Shown piece after piece: positions 25,564 to 33,768 of a DNA stretch of 64,000 bases. Location of the stretch: contig CAVXXW010000022.1 in NCBI GenBank assembly GCA_963765785.1, positions 1 to 64,000 on the forward strand. Reading direction: 5' to 3'. Source of the stretch: AC-32 sp963765785 (GTDB taxonomy: Bacteria > Actinomycetota > Thermoleophilia > Gaiellales > Gaiellaceae). Both the position numbers and the translations under genes were made by a program. Each line of letters opens with the position of its first letter. Within the stretch, counting starts at the first letter, position 1. The notes below the pieces were generated by a model. The model was given only the letters and a program-made list of their open reading frames with translations, did no database searches and was not told the DNA's origin.

Positions 25564-26589
25564 CTAGACCTTCTGCAGCGCCGGCGTGCCGAGGAGCCCG
25601 GTCGGCCGCACGAGCATGACGCCGATCAGGATCCCGAAGACGACGAGGTCGGAGACGTTGCCATTCAGGTAGCCCTTGGCCCAGGATTCGATCAGGCCGA
25701 CGAGCAAGCCGCCGAGCATCGCGCCGGGGATGCTGCCGATCCCGCCGACGACGGCGGCGGTGAAGCCCTTCAGGCCGGCGAGGAAGCCCATCAGGTGGTA
25801 GATCTGGCTGAAGAGGAGGCCGAACATCACGCCGGCCGCTCCCGCGAGCGCGGAGCCGATGAAGAACGTGGCCGCGATCACGCGGTCGGGGTCGATCCCC
25901 ATCATCGCGGCGCCCTCGCGGTCGAACGAGACCGCGCGCATCGCCTTCCCGAGCCGCGTCCACCGGACGAGGCCGAGCAGGGCGAGCATGAGGAGCACGG
26001 CGCCGACGATCACGATCACCCCGAGGTACTGGATGAAGACGCCGCTGCTGCCGCCGATGTGGATGCCGTTGTAGCTGATCAGGTCGAAGCCGTCGTAGTT
26101 GCGGAACTGCGCGCCGAAGAGCAGCAGCGCCGAGTTCTCGAGGAAGAAGGCGACTCCGAGCGCCGAGATCAGCGGCGCGATCCGGGGCGCGTCGCGCAGT
26201 GGCCGGTAGGCGAAGCGCTCGATCGCGAGGCCGAGGAAGCCGGAGCCGAGCATTGCGACCACGAACATGCAGACGACGAGCAGCGCGACCGGAATCTCCG
26301 GGTTGAGCGGGCCGCCGAGCAGCGTCAGGACGCCGAAGCCGATGAACGCCCCGATCATGTAGACGTCGCCGTGGGCGAAGTTCAGCAGCTTCAGGATCCC
26401 GTAGACCATCGAGTACCCGAGCGCGATCAGCGCGTAGATGCTGCCGAGGATGATCCCGTTGACCGTCAGCTGGAAGAAGAAGACCCAGCCCTGGGTCGGA
26501 GAGAAGTAGACCGCGTAGAACATCCAGGCGACGAGCACCAGGCCGAGGCCTGCCAGGTTGCCGAGTCGCTGTGACAGAGCCGCGTTCAC
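25564..26589 (-). CDS. livH: Second LIV-type permease, LivH-like
   Basis: A 341-residue membrane protein with the LivH signature IYALIALGYSMVYGILKLLNFAHGDVYMIGAF and the coupling loop VSFDREGAAMMGIDPDRVIA. It ends in RPTGLLGTPALQKV. It is more classical than the LivH at 17510, so the two importers are not recent duplicates of each other. A hairpin separates it from the receptor gene. Confidence 0.92.
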   Translation of the reverse strand: MNAALSQRLGNLAGLGLVLVAWMFYAVYFSPTQGWVFFFQLTVNGIILGSIYALIALGYSMVYGILKLLNFAHGDVYMIGAFIGFGVLTLLGGPLNPEIPVALLVVCMFVVAMLGSGFLGLAIERFAYRPLRDAPRIAPLISALGVAFFLENSALLLFGAQFRNYDGFDLISYNGIHIGGSSGVFIQYLGVIVIVGAVLLMLALLGLVRWTRLGKAMRAVSFDREGAAMMGIDPDRVIAATFFIGSALAGAAGVMFGLLFSQIYHLMGFLAGLKGFTAAVVGGIGSIPGAMLGGLLVGLIESWAKGYLNGNVSDLVVFGILIGVMLVRPTGLLGTPALQKV

Positions 26590-26613
26590 GCCGTCCCTAA
26601 CTCTCTCAGAGTG

Positions 26614-26643
26614 ACGTGTGGCCCACCGGGGTGGGCCACACGT
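26614..26643 (-). terminator. Perfect 13-bp hairpin between livK-like and livH-like genes
   Basis: ACGTGTGGCCCAC and GTGGGCCACACGT form a perfect 13-bp stem around a CGGG loop, 30 nt past the receptor stop and 25 nt before livH. No T-run follows. As in the first LIV operon, it probably lets receptor mRNA exceed permease mRNA by partial termination or 3'-end protection. Confidence 0.75.
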
Positions 26644-26672
26644 GTCGTTCCGTCGTTCAGAGGCGTCCTGTG

Positions 26673-27863
26673 CTAGCCGATTCGGCTGAACGAACCGTTC
26701 TTCTGGATCTGGAAGACCCCGAAGTTCGCCGGAGCGTGCATCTCGCCGCTAGCCGCGAACGAGAGGGGGAAGCCGAGGATCGTGGTCTTCAGGTTCGACT
26801 TGGCGATGTCCTTCCGCACCTCGGCACGCGTGGCCTTGCCGTCCGCGCACGCCTTCGTCACGGCGCCGACGACCACCTGGGCCGCCACGTACGACGGGAG
26901 CCCGAAGAACTCACCGTTGCCCTTGTGGGCCTTGATGTAACTCGTGACGATCGGGTCCTTCGGGTTGTACGGGAAGGCCGAGTCGTACGAGCCGGCGATC
27001 TTCCAGACGCCCGGGGCGAACAGGCCGTCCGAGCCGAACAGCTTGATGTGCCCCTTGCCCGCGGCCTGGAGCTGCTGTCCGAAGGCCTGGGCCTGTGGAG
27101 CAAGCTGCCACGGGATGTAGATGCCCTGCGTGTTGCCCGGGATCTTCGCGATCTTGGACGAGAAGTCGGAGTCGGTCTGGCTGATCGAGTCGCGGGTGAC
27201 GCTGACGCCACGGCCGCTCAGGATCTTCTGCACCCCGTCGGCCAGGCCCTGCGAGTAGGTCTCCTGGTCGTCGATGATGTAGACCTTCTTCCACTTCAGC
27301 TTCTTCGTCATCCAGTTGGCGACAACCGGGGCCTGGGCGCCGTCGTTCGGCACCGTGCGGAAGAAGAAGCCGCGCCGGTTGCCGTCCGTGTGGCCGTCCG
27401 TGAGCGTGGTGCGGGTCGCGGAGCCGGAGACGAAGCCGAGGCCGCCGCCCTTGTAGGACGACGTCGAGGCGACGACTTCCTGGCTACCCGCGGGCCCGAC
27501 GACGCCGAGCAGCTTCGAGTTCGAGGCGAACGACTTGGCCACCTTGACCGCGAACGCCGTGTCGACTCCGAGCTGCGTGTCGCCCGAGATTACTTTGATC
27601 TGCTTGTTCTTGTTTGCCTTCTGAGCGTTCCAGCGCTTGACGTAGTACTTCGCCCAGCGCACCTGCTGGTTTCCGATCGCAGCGGCAGGCCCCGTGATCG
27701 GAGCCGCGAGGCCGATCGTGCGCGTCTTGCCGCAGGTGACCGTCGCAGTCGCTGCCGAGGCCGCGGCGTTCGCGCGGTTCGGCGAGCTGGTGGATCCGAA
27801 GGCTGCCGTAGCGAGTGCGGCAACCCCAGCCGCGGCGAGCGCGGCAACGACGTACTTCCTCAT
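26673..27863 (-). CDS. Second LIV-type periplasmic substrate-binding protein
   Basis: A 396-residue receptor with a signal peptide (MRKYVVAALAAAGVAALATAAFG) and the type-I fold: RTIGLAAPITGPAAAIGNQQ, VVGPAGSQEVVAS, KVYIIDDQETYSQGLADG and a C-terminal GVFQIQKNG strand. ITGPAA and the DxxxYxxG motif are typical of Leu/Ile/Val-family receptors for amino acids or related acids. ATG follows AGGAGGG. It is the promoter-proximal gene of the minus-strand LIV operon. Confidence 0.93.
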   Translation of the reverse strand: MRKYVVAALAAAGVAALATAAFGSTSSPNRANAAASAATATVTCGKTRTIGLAAPITGPAAAIGNQQVRWAKYYVKRWNAQKANKNKQIKVISGDTQLGVDTAFAVKVAKSFASNSKLLGVVGPAGSQEVVASTSSYKGGGLGFVSGSATRTTLTDGHTDGNRRGFFFRTVPNDGAQAPVVANWMTKKLKWKKVYIIDDQETYSQGLADGVQKILSGRGVSVTRDSISQTDSDFSSKIAKIPGNTQGIYIPWQLAPQAQAFGQQLQAAGKGHIKLFGSDGLFAPGVWKIAGSYDSAFPYNPKDPIVTSYIKAHKGNGEFFGLPSYVAAQVVVGAVTKACADGKATRAEVRKDIAKSNLKTTILGFPLSFAASGEMHAPANFGVFQIQKNGSFSRIG

Positions 27864-27897
27864 TCTTGCCCTCCTATTGGTGACTCCCGGTGTGAAC

Positions 27898-27911
27898 AGG
27901 GACGTGTCCCT
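27898..27911. promoter_or_regulatory. Palindrome AGGGAC-GT-GTCCCT upstream of the receptor gene
   Basis: A perfect 6+2+6 inverted repeat lies 35 nt upstream of the receptor ATG. The 12-mer GACGTGTCCCTC that overlaps it (27901-27912) recurs exactly at 27986-27997. A repeated, partly palindromic element in the operon's 5' region could be a repressor or activator site. No cognate regulator gene is in the window. Confidence 0.35.
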
Positions 27912-28047
27912 CCAACACTCCCGTACGGACTGAGACGCGATTGCCGGTCATTCGTTTGCCGTGTACCGGCGCAAGACTCCTACGCGACGTGTCCCTCACC
28001 CCGCGATTGTCACACGGTTTGGCTCAGTAGCGAAACGCCGACGGGGC

Positions 28048-28761
28048 TCAGCCCTCCTCATTCGCCAGCTCCGTGAGCCGGTTGCGCGCCTGCCAGAGCT
28101 CCGGGTAGAAGCGCTGCTTGATCAGCCCGCCGAGCAGCTCGACCGGGGTGCCCTGGGTGCCGACGACCGAGTCGCCGATCACGCGCGCGACGACCAGGTA
28201 GTGCCGCATCCGCCAGAGCGTGAGCCGCTCGTCCCAGCCGATCAGGAGCTCGGCCAGCTGGTAGAGCCGCTCCTGGCTACGGCCCTGCCGGTAGAGCTCG
28301 ACCACGTTCAGGCCGGCCTCGCGCAGGCGCGCCTGGAAGGCCTGGCCGAGCTGCGGCGTCACCCGCCGGAGCTCGCGGAAGCCGGGCGAGTCGAAGCCGC
28401 TGCCGTGGCCGAGCACCTTGCGGATCGCCTGGTACTCCCAGGGCGAGAGCGCCTCCAGCATCTCCAGCTGGGCAAGCACGTAGTCGAGGCAGAGGTGCGC
28501 CCGGCGCAGCAGCCGCTCGGCCGGCTCGAGCTCGCCCCGCTCGAGCAGGCGCGTCGCCTGCTCGGCCTCGCTCCAGGCGAGCTTCAGCCACAGCTCCGAG
28601 GCCTGGTGGACGGTCTGGAAGAGCAACTCGTCGCGGTCGACCTGCTCTTCGGGGGTCTTCTGCAGCGCCAGGAGCTCGTCGGTGCGCAGGTAGCGCTCGT
28701 AGTCGCTTGCGCCCTGGCCTGCCAGGACGGGCTGCGAGAAGTCCTCGCCCTCCGGCTCCAT
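28048..28761 (-). CDS. kynA: Tryptophan 2,3-dioxygenase
   Basis: A 237-residue haem dioxygenase that opens the indole ring of L-Trp to N-formylkynurenine. Family motifs: DYERYLRTDELLALQ, HQASELWLKL (substrate-side His), the GSGFDSPGFRELRR loop and WRMRHYLVVARVIGDSVVGTQG with the proximal haem-ligand His. It is slightly shorter than the common 270-280 residues, mainly in the N-terminal arm. ATG 28761 is divergent from the aldo/keto reductase. Together with the kynureninase-like gene at 21406 it suggests tryptophan catabolism. Confidence 0.93.
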   Translation of the reverse strand: MEPEGEDFSQPVLAGQGASDYERYLRTDELLALQKTPEEQVDRDELLFQTVHQASELWLKLAWSEAEQATRLLERGELEPAERLLRRAHLCLDYVLAQLEMLEALSPWEYQAIRKVLGHGSGFDSPGFRELRRVTPQLGQAFQARLREAGLNVVELYRQGRSQERLYQLAELLIGWDERLTLWRMRHYLVVARVIGDSVVGTQGTPVELLGGLIKQRFYPELWQARNRLTELANEEG

Positions 28762-28799
28762 TTGCCGAGCATAGTCTCTGACCGCAGTAGGCTCTGCGC

Positions 28800-29765
28800 A
28801 TGGAGCGCCGGCGCCTGGGACGCACGCGGCTCGAGCTCTCGAGAATCGGCCTCGGTTGCGGGAACTTCGGCGGAATCGGCTCGGCTCCCGAGCTGTTCGG
28901 CGGGGGCGAGACGCGCGAGCAGGCCTTCGAGCTGATGGATGCGGCCTGGGCGGCGGGCGTGACGTTCTTCGACACCGCCGCGTCGTACGGCGGCGGTCGC
29001 AGCGAGCGCTGGGTAGGGGAGTGGCGCGCCGCACGGCAGCTGCCGGTCGTCTTGAGCACGAAGGTGTACTGGTCGGTCAGCGGCGACCCGGACGACCGCG
29101 GCCTCTCGTACGAGCGGATCCTGCGCGAGATCGACGGCAGTCTCTCGAGGCTCGCGGCGGACGCGGTCGACATGTACCTGACCCACGAGCCGGACCCGGA
29201 GACGCCGATCGAGCAGACGCTGCGCGCGCTCGACGGGCTCGTCCAGTCCGGGAAGGTGCGCGCAGTCGGCGCGAGCAACGTCGACGCCCGTCAGCTCGAG
29301 GAAGCGCTCGAGACGAGCGAGCGTCTCGGGTTGACTCGCTTCGAGTGGGTGCAGAACGAGTTCAACCTCCTCCGCCGAGGGTCGGAGGACGACGTGCTCC
29401 CGGTGTGCGAGCGCGAGCAGCTCGGGTTCACGCCCTTCAGCCCGCTCGCGGGCGGCTGGCTCACCGGCAAGTACGGGCGCAACGGCCGTTATCCGTCCGG
29501 CTCGCGAATGACGCTGCGCCCTGACCCCTACCGTGACCTTGAGAGCGATGAGATCTACACGGCGATCGAGGCGTTCACCGCCGCGGCGGGAGCGCACGGG
29601 GTCGAGCCCTCGACGCTGGCCGTTGCGTGGGTACTCGCGCATCCGAGCGTAACCGCCGTCGTGGTGGGTCCGAGGCGGCCGGAGCAGCTTGCGTCGGCCC
29701 TGGCTGCGGCCAAGCTTAGCCTCACGCCGGACGAGCGGGCCGGCCTGACGGAGCTCTTCGCATGA
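28800..29765 (+). CDS. Aldo/keto reductase
   Basis: A 321-residue NADPH-dependent TIM barrel with the complete AKR tetrad: Asp in FFDTAASYG, Tyr in the same motif, Lys in LSTKVYW and His in YLTHEPD. NADP-binding comes from the late VVVGPRRPEQL stretch. It resembles AKR11/AKR13-like bacterial enzymes that reduce aldehydes or sugars. Its stop overlaps the next gene by 4 nt, so it is co-transcribed with the ornithine-cyclodeaminase-like gene. Confidence 0.92.
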   Translation: MERRRLGRTRLELSRIGLGCGNFGGIGSAPELFGGGETREQAFELMDAAWAAGVTFFDTAASYGGGRSERWVGEWRAARQLPVVLSTKVYWSVSGDPDDRGLSYERILREIDGSLSRLAADAVDMYLTHEPDPETPIEQTLRALDGLVQSGKVRAVGASNVDARQLEEALETSERLGLTRFEWVQNEFNLLRRGSEDDVLPVCEREQLGFTPFSPLAGGWLTGKYGRNGRYPSGSRMTLRPDPYRDLESDEIYTAIEAFTAAAGAHGVEPSTLAVAWVLAHPSVTAVVVGPRRPEQLASALAAAKLSLTPDERAGLTELFA

Positions 29766-30745
29766 GCGACCTGCTCGTCCTCCCGCACGACGACGTGAAG
29801 CGGCTGCTCCCGATGAAGGACTGCATCGAGCTGATGGCAGGCGTCCTCGCGGATCTCGCGCGCGGGTCGGTCTGGCAGCCGCTCAGGTTCGTCGTCAGAC
29901 CGCCGGACGAGCCGAGCCTGATGGGGCTGATGCCGGGGCATCGCTCGCAGCCGGAGCCGGCGTACGGACTGAAGGTCGTCTGCATCTTCCCCGGCAACCC
30001 GGCGCGGGGGATCGACGCCCATCAGGGCGGGGTGCTGCTGTTCGACGGCGAGACCGGGGCGCCGCGCGCGCTGCTCGATGCGTCGGCGGTGACCGAGATC
30101 CGAACGGCTGCCGTCTCGGCCGTCGCGACGCGGTTGCTGGCCCGCGAGGACGCGCAGGAGCTCGCGATCCTCGGCTCCGGGGTCCAGGCCCGGTCGCACC
30201 TGCAGGCGATGGCGAAGGTCAGGCCGTTCGCCCGCGCACGGGTCTGGAGCCGGACACCGGAGCACGCGCGTGCCTTCGCCGCGGAGGCGACTGCCCCGTT
30301 CCCAGTGGAGGCGACAGCTACCGCTCAGGAGGCGGTTCGCGGCGCCGATGTGGTCGTGACGGCGACGTCCTCGCGCGAGCCCGTCGTCAGGCACGACTGG
30401 CTCGCTCCGGGCGCGCACGTCAACGCCGTGGGCTCCTCGATCCCGACCGCGCGCGAGCTCGACGCGGACACCGTCGCCGCCGCTGCGCTGTTCGCGGACA
30501 CCCGCGAGTCGATGGTCAACGAGGGCGGCGACTACCTGTTCGCAGTCCGCGAGCGCGGGATCGGTCCCGAGCACATCCGCGCCGAGCTCGGCGAGGTGCT
30601 CGTCGGCGCGCGAGAGGGGCGGCGCTCGGCCGACGAGCTGACCGTGTTCAAGTCGCTCGGACTGGCCGTCGAGGACCTCGCGGCCGCGGAGCTGGTCTAT
30701 GCACGGGCGCGGGCCGACGGCGGCGGGACGGCGGTCCCGTGGTGA
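29762..30745 (+). CDS. Ornithine cyclodeaminase / mu-crystallin family protein
   Basis: A 327-residue NAD(P)-dependent enzyme: the N-terminal substrate domain with YGLKVVCIFPGN, then a Rossmann domain beginning LAILGSGVQARSHLQAM, the DVVVTATSSREP stretch and HVNAVGS. Family reactions are cyclodeamination of ornithine, imine reduction, or the EutC step of ectoine degradation. Its immediate partner is a threonine-dehydratase-like gene, the same pairing as eutC/eutB. The specific substrate is not certain. Confidence 0.88.
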   Translation: MSDLLVLPHDDVKRLLPMKDCIELMAGVLADLARGSVWQPLRFVVRPPDEPSLMGLMPGHRSQPEPAYGLKVVCIFPGNPARGIDAHQGGVLLFDGETGAPRALLDASAVTEIRTAAVSAVATRLLAREDAQELAILGSGVQARSHLQAMAKVRPFARARVWSRTPEHARAFAAEATAPFPVEATATAQEAVRGADVVVTATSSREPVVRHDWLAPGAHVNAVGSSIPTARELDADTVAAAALFADTRESMVNEGGDYLFAVRERGIGPEHIRAELGEVLVGAREGRRSADELTVFKSLGLAVEDLAAAELVYARARADGGGTAVPW

Positions 30746-31686
30746 TCCCTCTCGAGGAAATTCGAGCGGCACGCGAGCGGATCGCCGGTCGAGTCCTGCG
30801 CACGCCGCTCGTTCGCCTCGAGACCGACGGCGGCGGCGAGATCTACCTGAAGCTCGAGAACCTCCAGCCGATCGGTTCCTTCAAGCTCCGCGGCGCACTG
30901 AACGCCGTCCTGCAGATCGAGCAGGCCGAGCTGAGGGCGGGGGTGGTGACCGCGAGCGCCGGGAACATGGGGCAGGGCGTGGCATGGGCGGCGCGGGAGC
31001 TCGGCGTCCCCTGCGCGGTCGTCGTGCCCGAGCACGCGGCCGAGACGAAGCTCCTCGCGATCGAGCGGCTCGGCGGAGAGGTCGTGAAGGTGCCGTACGA
31101 GCGGTGGTGGCAGGCAATTGCCGAATCCGCGTTCCCCGATGCGCCGGGCGTGTTCGTCCATCCGGTGCAGGACGAGCGCGTGATGGCCGGCAACGGGACG
31201 ATCGGGCTCGAGATCGTCGAAGACCTCCCGGACGTCGAACGTGTGCTGGTGCCGTTCGGCGGTGGTGGGCTGAGCGTGGGAATCGCGAGCGCGGTGAAGG
31301 CGCTGCGGCCGGCGACGGAGGTGTCGGCTGTCGAACCTGAGACGGGAGCGGCGCTCACGGCTGCCTTCTCGGTCGGGGAGCCGCGTCCGGTCGACTACCG
31401 CACGTCCTTCGTCGACGGCTCGGGCGCGCCTCAGGTCCTCCCGGAGATGTGGTCGCGGGCGAACGGCCTGCTCGACGGTGCCCGGGCGGTCTCGCTCGAT
31501 GCGACCGCTGCGGCGGTCCGCCTGCTCGCGTCACGCGTACGTGTCGTGGCCGAAGGCGCGGGTGCGCTCGCGCTCGCGGCGGCGCTCGAAGCCGATCGCG
31601 GGCGGGAGAAGGTCGTCTGCATCGTCTCCGGCGGGAACATCGACGCCCCCGTGCTCGCGGAGATTCTCGCCGGGAGGACGCCGTAG
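30739..31686 (+). CDS. Threonine/serine dehydratase-like PLP enzyme (fold type II)
   Basis: A 315-residue PLP protein. The Schiff-base lysine is in PIGSFKLRGA, the PLP-Asn region is SAGNMGQGVAWA and the phosphate loop is PFGGGGLSVG. No regulatory ACT domain follows, so it is the catabolic or serine-racemase/EutB size class. Starts at GTG 30739 or 30742, overlapping the upstream gene by 7 nt. With the OCD-like gene it could act in ectoine-type or hydroxy-amino-acid breakdown. Confidence 0.88.
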   Translation: MVIPLEEIRAARERIAGRVLRTPLVRLETDGGGEIYLKLENLQPIGSFKLRGALNAVLQIEQAELRAGVVTASAGNMGQGVAWAARELGVPCAVVVPEHAAETKLLAIERLGGEVVKVPYERWWQAIAESAFPDAPGVFVHPVQDERVMAGNGTIGLEIVEDLPDVERVLVPFGGGGLSVGIASAVKALRPATEVSAVEPETGAALTAAFSVGEPRPVDYRTSFVDGSGAPQVLPEMWSRANGLLDGARAVSLDATAAAVRLLASRVRVVAEGAGALALAAALEADRGREKVVCIVSGGNIDAPVLAEILAGRTP

Positions 31687-31765
31687 GGCGGGCGGCACAC
31701 GCCTGTCGCCGGGCGGTGCGGCCGCTACCCTGTGGCCGCCGGTGCCCTCCTGCCGCCCGTCGTCC

Positions 31766-32302
31766 ATGCCAGCCGGTCGGCTGCTCTTCACCTTCGCGCT
31801 CGTCGTGTCGGTCGTCGTCTGCGCGGGCGCCGGGGAGTCCGCGCCGGCACGTTCGACGAGGCCGGGCGGCTTGGTCGTCCACGGCTACCCGTACGCGAAT
31901 CGCTGCCCGGAGGCCGGCGAGGAGGAGCTGGTCGACCGCTGGCACATGTACGCCTGCAACTGCACCTCGTACGTGGCGTGGGCGCTCCACGCCAACCATC
32001 AGCGAACCGACTGGTTCGTGGCGGGCTCGATGGACGCCTGGAACTGGCCCAACGTCGCGCGGCGCAAAGGGCTGCGCCTCCTCGCGAGACCGCGCGCGGG
32101 AGTCGTCGCGGTCTGGCCGAAGCTCGGCCGGCCGTTCGGGCACATCGCGTACATAACGGGGCTCCACGGCGACGGGACGTTCGACGTGGCCGAGTACAAC
32201 CTGCCCGGCGACCGCTCGGACCGCTTCAGGTTCGACGTCCGGACGCACGTGACGCGGGCCGGTGCCTCGTTCATCGACGTGCCGGAGCGCTCGGATGGCT
32301 GA
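31766..32302 (+). CDS. Secreted CHAP-domain protein (putative cell-wall amidase)
   Basis: A 178-residue protein with a signal peptide (AGRLLFTFALVVSVVVCAGAG) and a CHAP domain: the catalytic Cys is in YACNCTSYVAWAL and the His in GHIAYITG, followed by FDVAEYN. CHAP enzymes cut peptidoglycan cross-links or stems outside the membrane. It is linked by an 8-nt overlap to a membrane-anchored beta-propeller gene, which may position it. No clear Shine-Dalgarno site is seen before ATG 31766. Confidence 0.82.
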   Translation: MPAGRLLFTFALVVSVVVCAGAGESAPARSTRPGGLVVHGYPYANRCPEAGEEELVDRWHMYACNCTSYVAWALHANHQRTDWFVAGSMDAWNWPNVARRKGLRLLARPRAGVVAVWPKLGRPFGHIAYITGLHGDGTFDVAEYNLPGDRSDRFRFDVRTHVTRAGASFIDVPERSDG

Positions 32303-33458
32303 CGCCGGAGAGCGCCGGCAGCGGCGCATGGCCACCGCGCGGCGGCGGCGCAGACGGCGCGTGGCGTGGCTCGCCGCCGTCGTCGCGCTCGCGACCGCCG
32401 GCGGAGTCGGCGCCGCGATCGACGTGCTCCGCACCGACGACGCCGCGGGCACGACCGCCTCGCACGCGGTGCGGAAGGCCAAGGCCGCGCCGCTGCCCGT
32501 CCCGCCCGCGCCGATCCCCGGCTACCTGCTGATCGCCGACCGAGGCAACGACCGCGTCCTCCTCGTCGACGGGAAGAAGCGGATCCTCTGGCGCTACCCG
32601 AGGCGCAACCTCCGCCCGCGCTTCCCGTTCCGCTTCGACGACGACGCGTTCTTCGGCCCGCGGTTCCACACGATCATCAGCAACCAGGAAGATCAGCACA
32701 CGCTGCAGATCGTGTCGTTCCCGGGCGGCCGGCTGCTGTGGCGGTACGGCCACGCGAACGTGCGCGGCTCCGCCCCCGGGTACCTCAACACGCCCGACGA
32801 CGCCTACCTGCTCGCGAACGGGCTCCGCAGCGTGGCGGACGCCTACAACTGCCGCGTCCTCCTGATCTCACGGGTCGGCAGGGTCGTGCGCCAGTTCGGC
32901 CGCACGGGCGCGTGCGTGCACGACCCGCCGCGAAGCTTCGGCTCCGTCAACGGCGCCACGCCCCTGCCCGGCGGCGGCTTCCTCGTCAGCGAGATCCAGG
33001 GCTCGTGGGTCGACGGCATCACCTCGACCGGACGCGTGCTCTGGTCGTTCCGCGCCCCGGTCTCGTACCCGTCGGACCCGCAGTGGCTCGGCGCCGGGCG
33101 GATTCTGCTCGCCGACTACGCCCGGCCGGGGCACGCACTGATCGTGAACACCCGGGGCCGGGTCCTCTGGCGGTACGGGCCGTCCTCGGGCCCGGGCATG
33201 CTCGACCATCCGTCGCTTGCGCTCCCGCTGCACAACGGGCTGATCGCGATCAACGACGACTACCGGAACCGCGTGGTGCTCGTGAGCCTCGCGACGCGGC
33301 GGATCGTGTGGCAGTACGGCCGGACCGACGTCAAAGGCACGCGGGCGGGGTACCTGAACACGCCCGACGGGATGGACCTGCTGCCGACCTCGCGGCTCTC
33401 GGAGGTTCCGGCGATTCGGGCGCTGGCCTACGGCCCGGGGCGGTCTTCGACGAGGTAG
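32295..33458 (+). CDS. Membrane-anchored beta-propeller (PQQ/NHL-like) protein
   Basis: A 387-residue protein with an Arg-rich N-terminus followed by one membrane helix (VAWLAAVVALATAGGVGA). Repeated blades are marked by ILWRYPRRN, LLWRYGHAN, VVRQFGRTG, VLWSFRAP, VLWRYGPSS and IVWQYGRTD, which is six copies of a V/L-W-x-Y/F motif. Two blades also share YLNTPDDAYLL and YLNTPDGMDLL. It probably displays a binding propeller outside the cell. The final 31 nt overlap the converging gene at 33428. Confidence 0.75.
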   Translation: MADAGERRQRRMATARRRRRRRVAWLAAVVALATAGGVGAAIDVLRTDDAAGTTASHAVRKAKAAPLPVPPAPIPGYLLIADRGNDRVLLVDGKKRILWRYPRRNLRPRFPFRFDDDAFFGPRFHTIISNQEDQHTLQIVSFPGGRLLWRYGHANVRGSAPGYLNTPDDAYLLANGLRSVADAYNCRVLLISRVGRVVRQFGRTGACVHDPPRSFGSVNGATPLPGGGFLVSEIQGSWVDGITSTGRVLWSFRAPVSYPSDPQWLGAGRILLADYARPGHALIVNTRGRVLWRYGPSSGPGMLDHPSLALPLHNGLIAINDDYRNRVVLVSLATRRIVWQYGRTDVKGTRAGYLNTPDGMDLLPTSRLSEVPAIRALAYGPGRSSTR

Positions 33459-33748
33459 TCGTGGATCTCCGCGAGGTCTTCCAGCGCGGTCTGGATGTCC
33501 TCAGCCTGGACCTCTGAGGTCTCGGCCGCGCGCGCGATGTCGCGGGCGGCGAGGAAGCCGCGGACGATGTCCGGATCCTCGTTCTCCTCGACGACCGGGT
33601 TCTCGAGGTCGTAGCCGCGTACGGCGAGCATCTCCTCGACGAGGCGGACGACCTCGGGCAGTGCTTCGTCGGGCGCGTCCGCGATCTGGTCCTGGAGGTC
33701 CGACCAGCGGGTCTCCCACTCCTGCAAGTCGAGTCCTGGGTCGGTCAT
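33428..33748 (-). CDS. Conserved-looking acidic protein, function unknown
   Basis: I do not recognise this 106-residue protein. It is very acidic and mostly helical by pattern (WETRWSDLQDQIADAPDEALPEV, then VVEENEDPDIVRGFLAARDIAR and a final helix). It starts 20 nt after the sheath-like gene on the same strand, so the two are probably co-transcribed. Its 3' end overlaps the beta-propeller gene by 31 nt. Confidence 0.6.
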   Translation of the reverse strand: MTDPGLDLQEWETRWSDLQDQIADAPDEALPEVVRLVEEMLAVRGYDLENPVVEENEDPDIVRGFLAARDIARAAETSEVQAEDIQTALEDLAEIHDYLVEDRPGP

Positions 33749-33768
33749 GGAACAAGCCTATGCCCTCG

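Noticed and set aside
22553..25963. Single 1136-residue open frame on the minus strand
   Set aside because: It strings together LivF, the start of LivG and out-of-frame shadows of LivM/LivH; the real genes are in separate frames.
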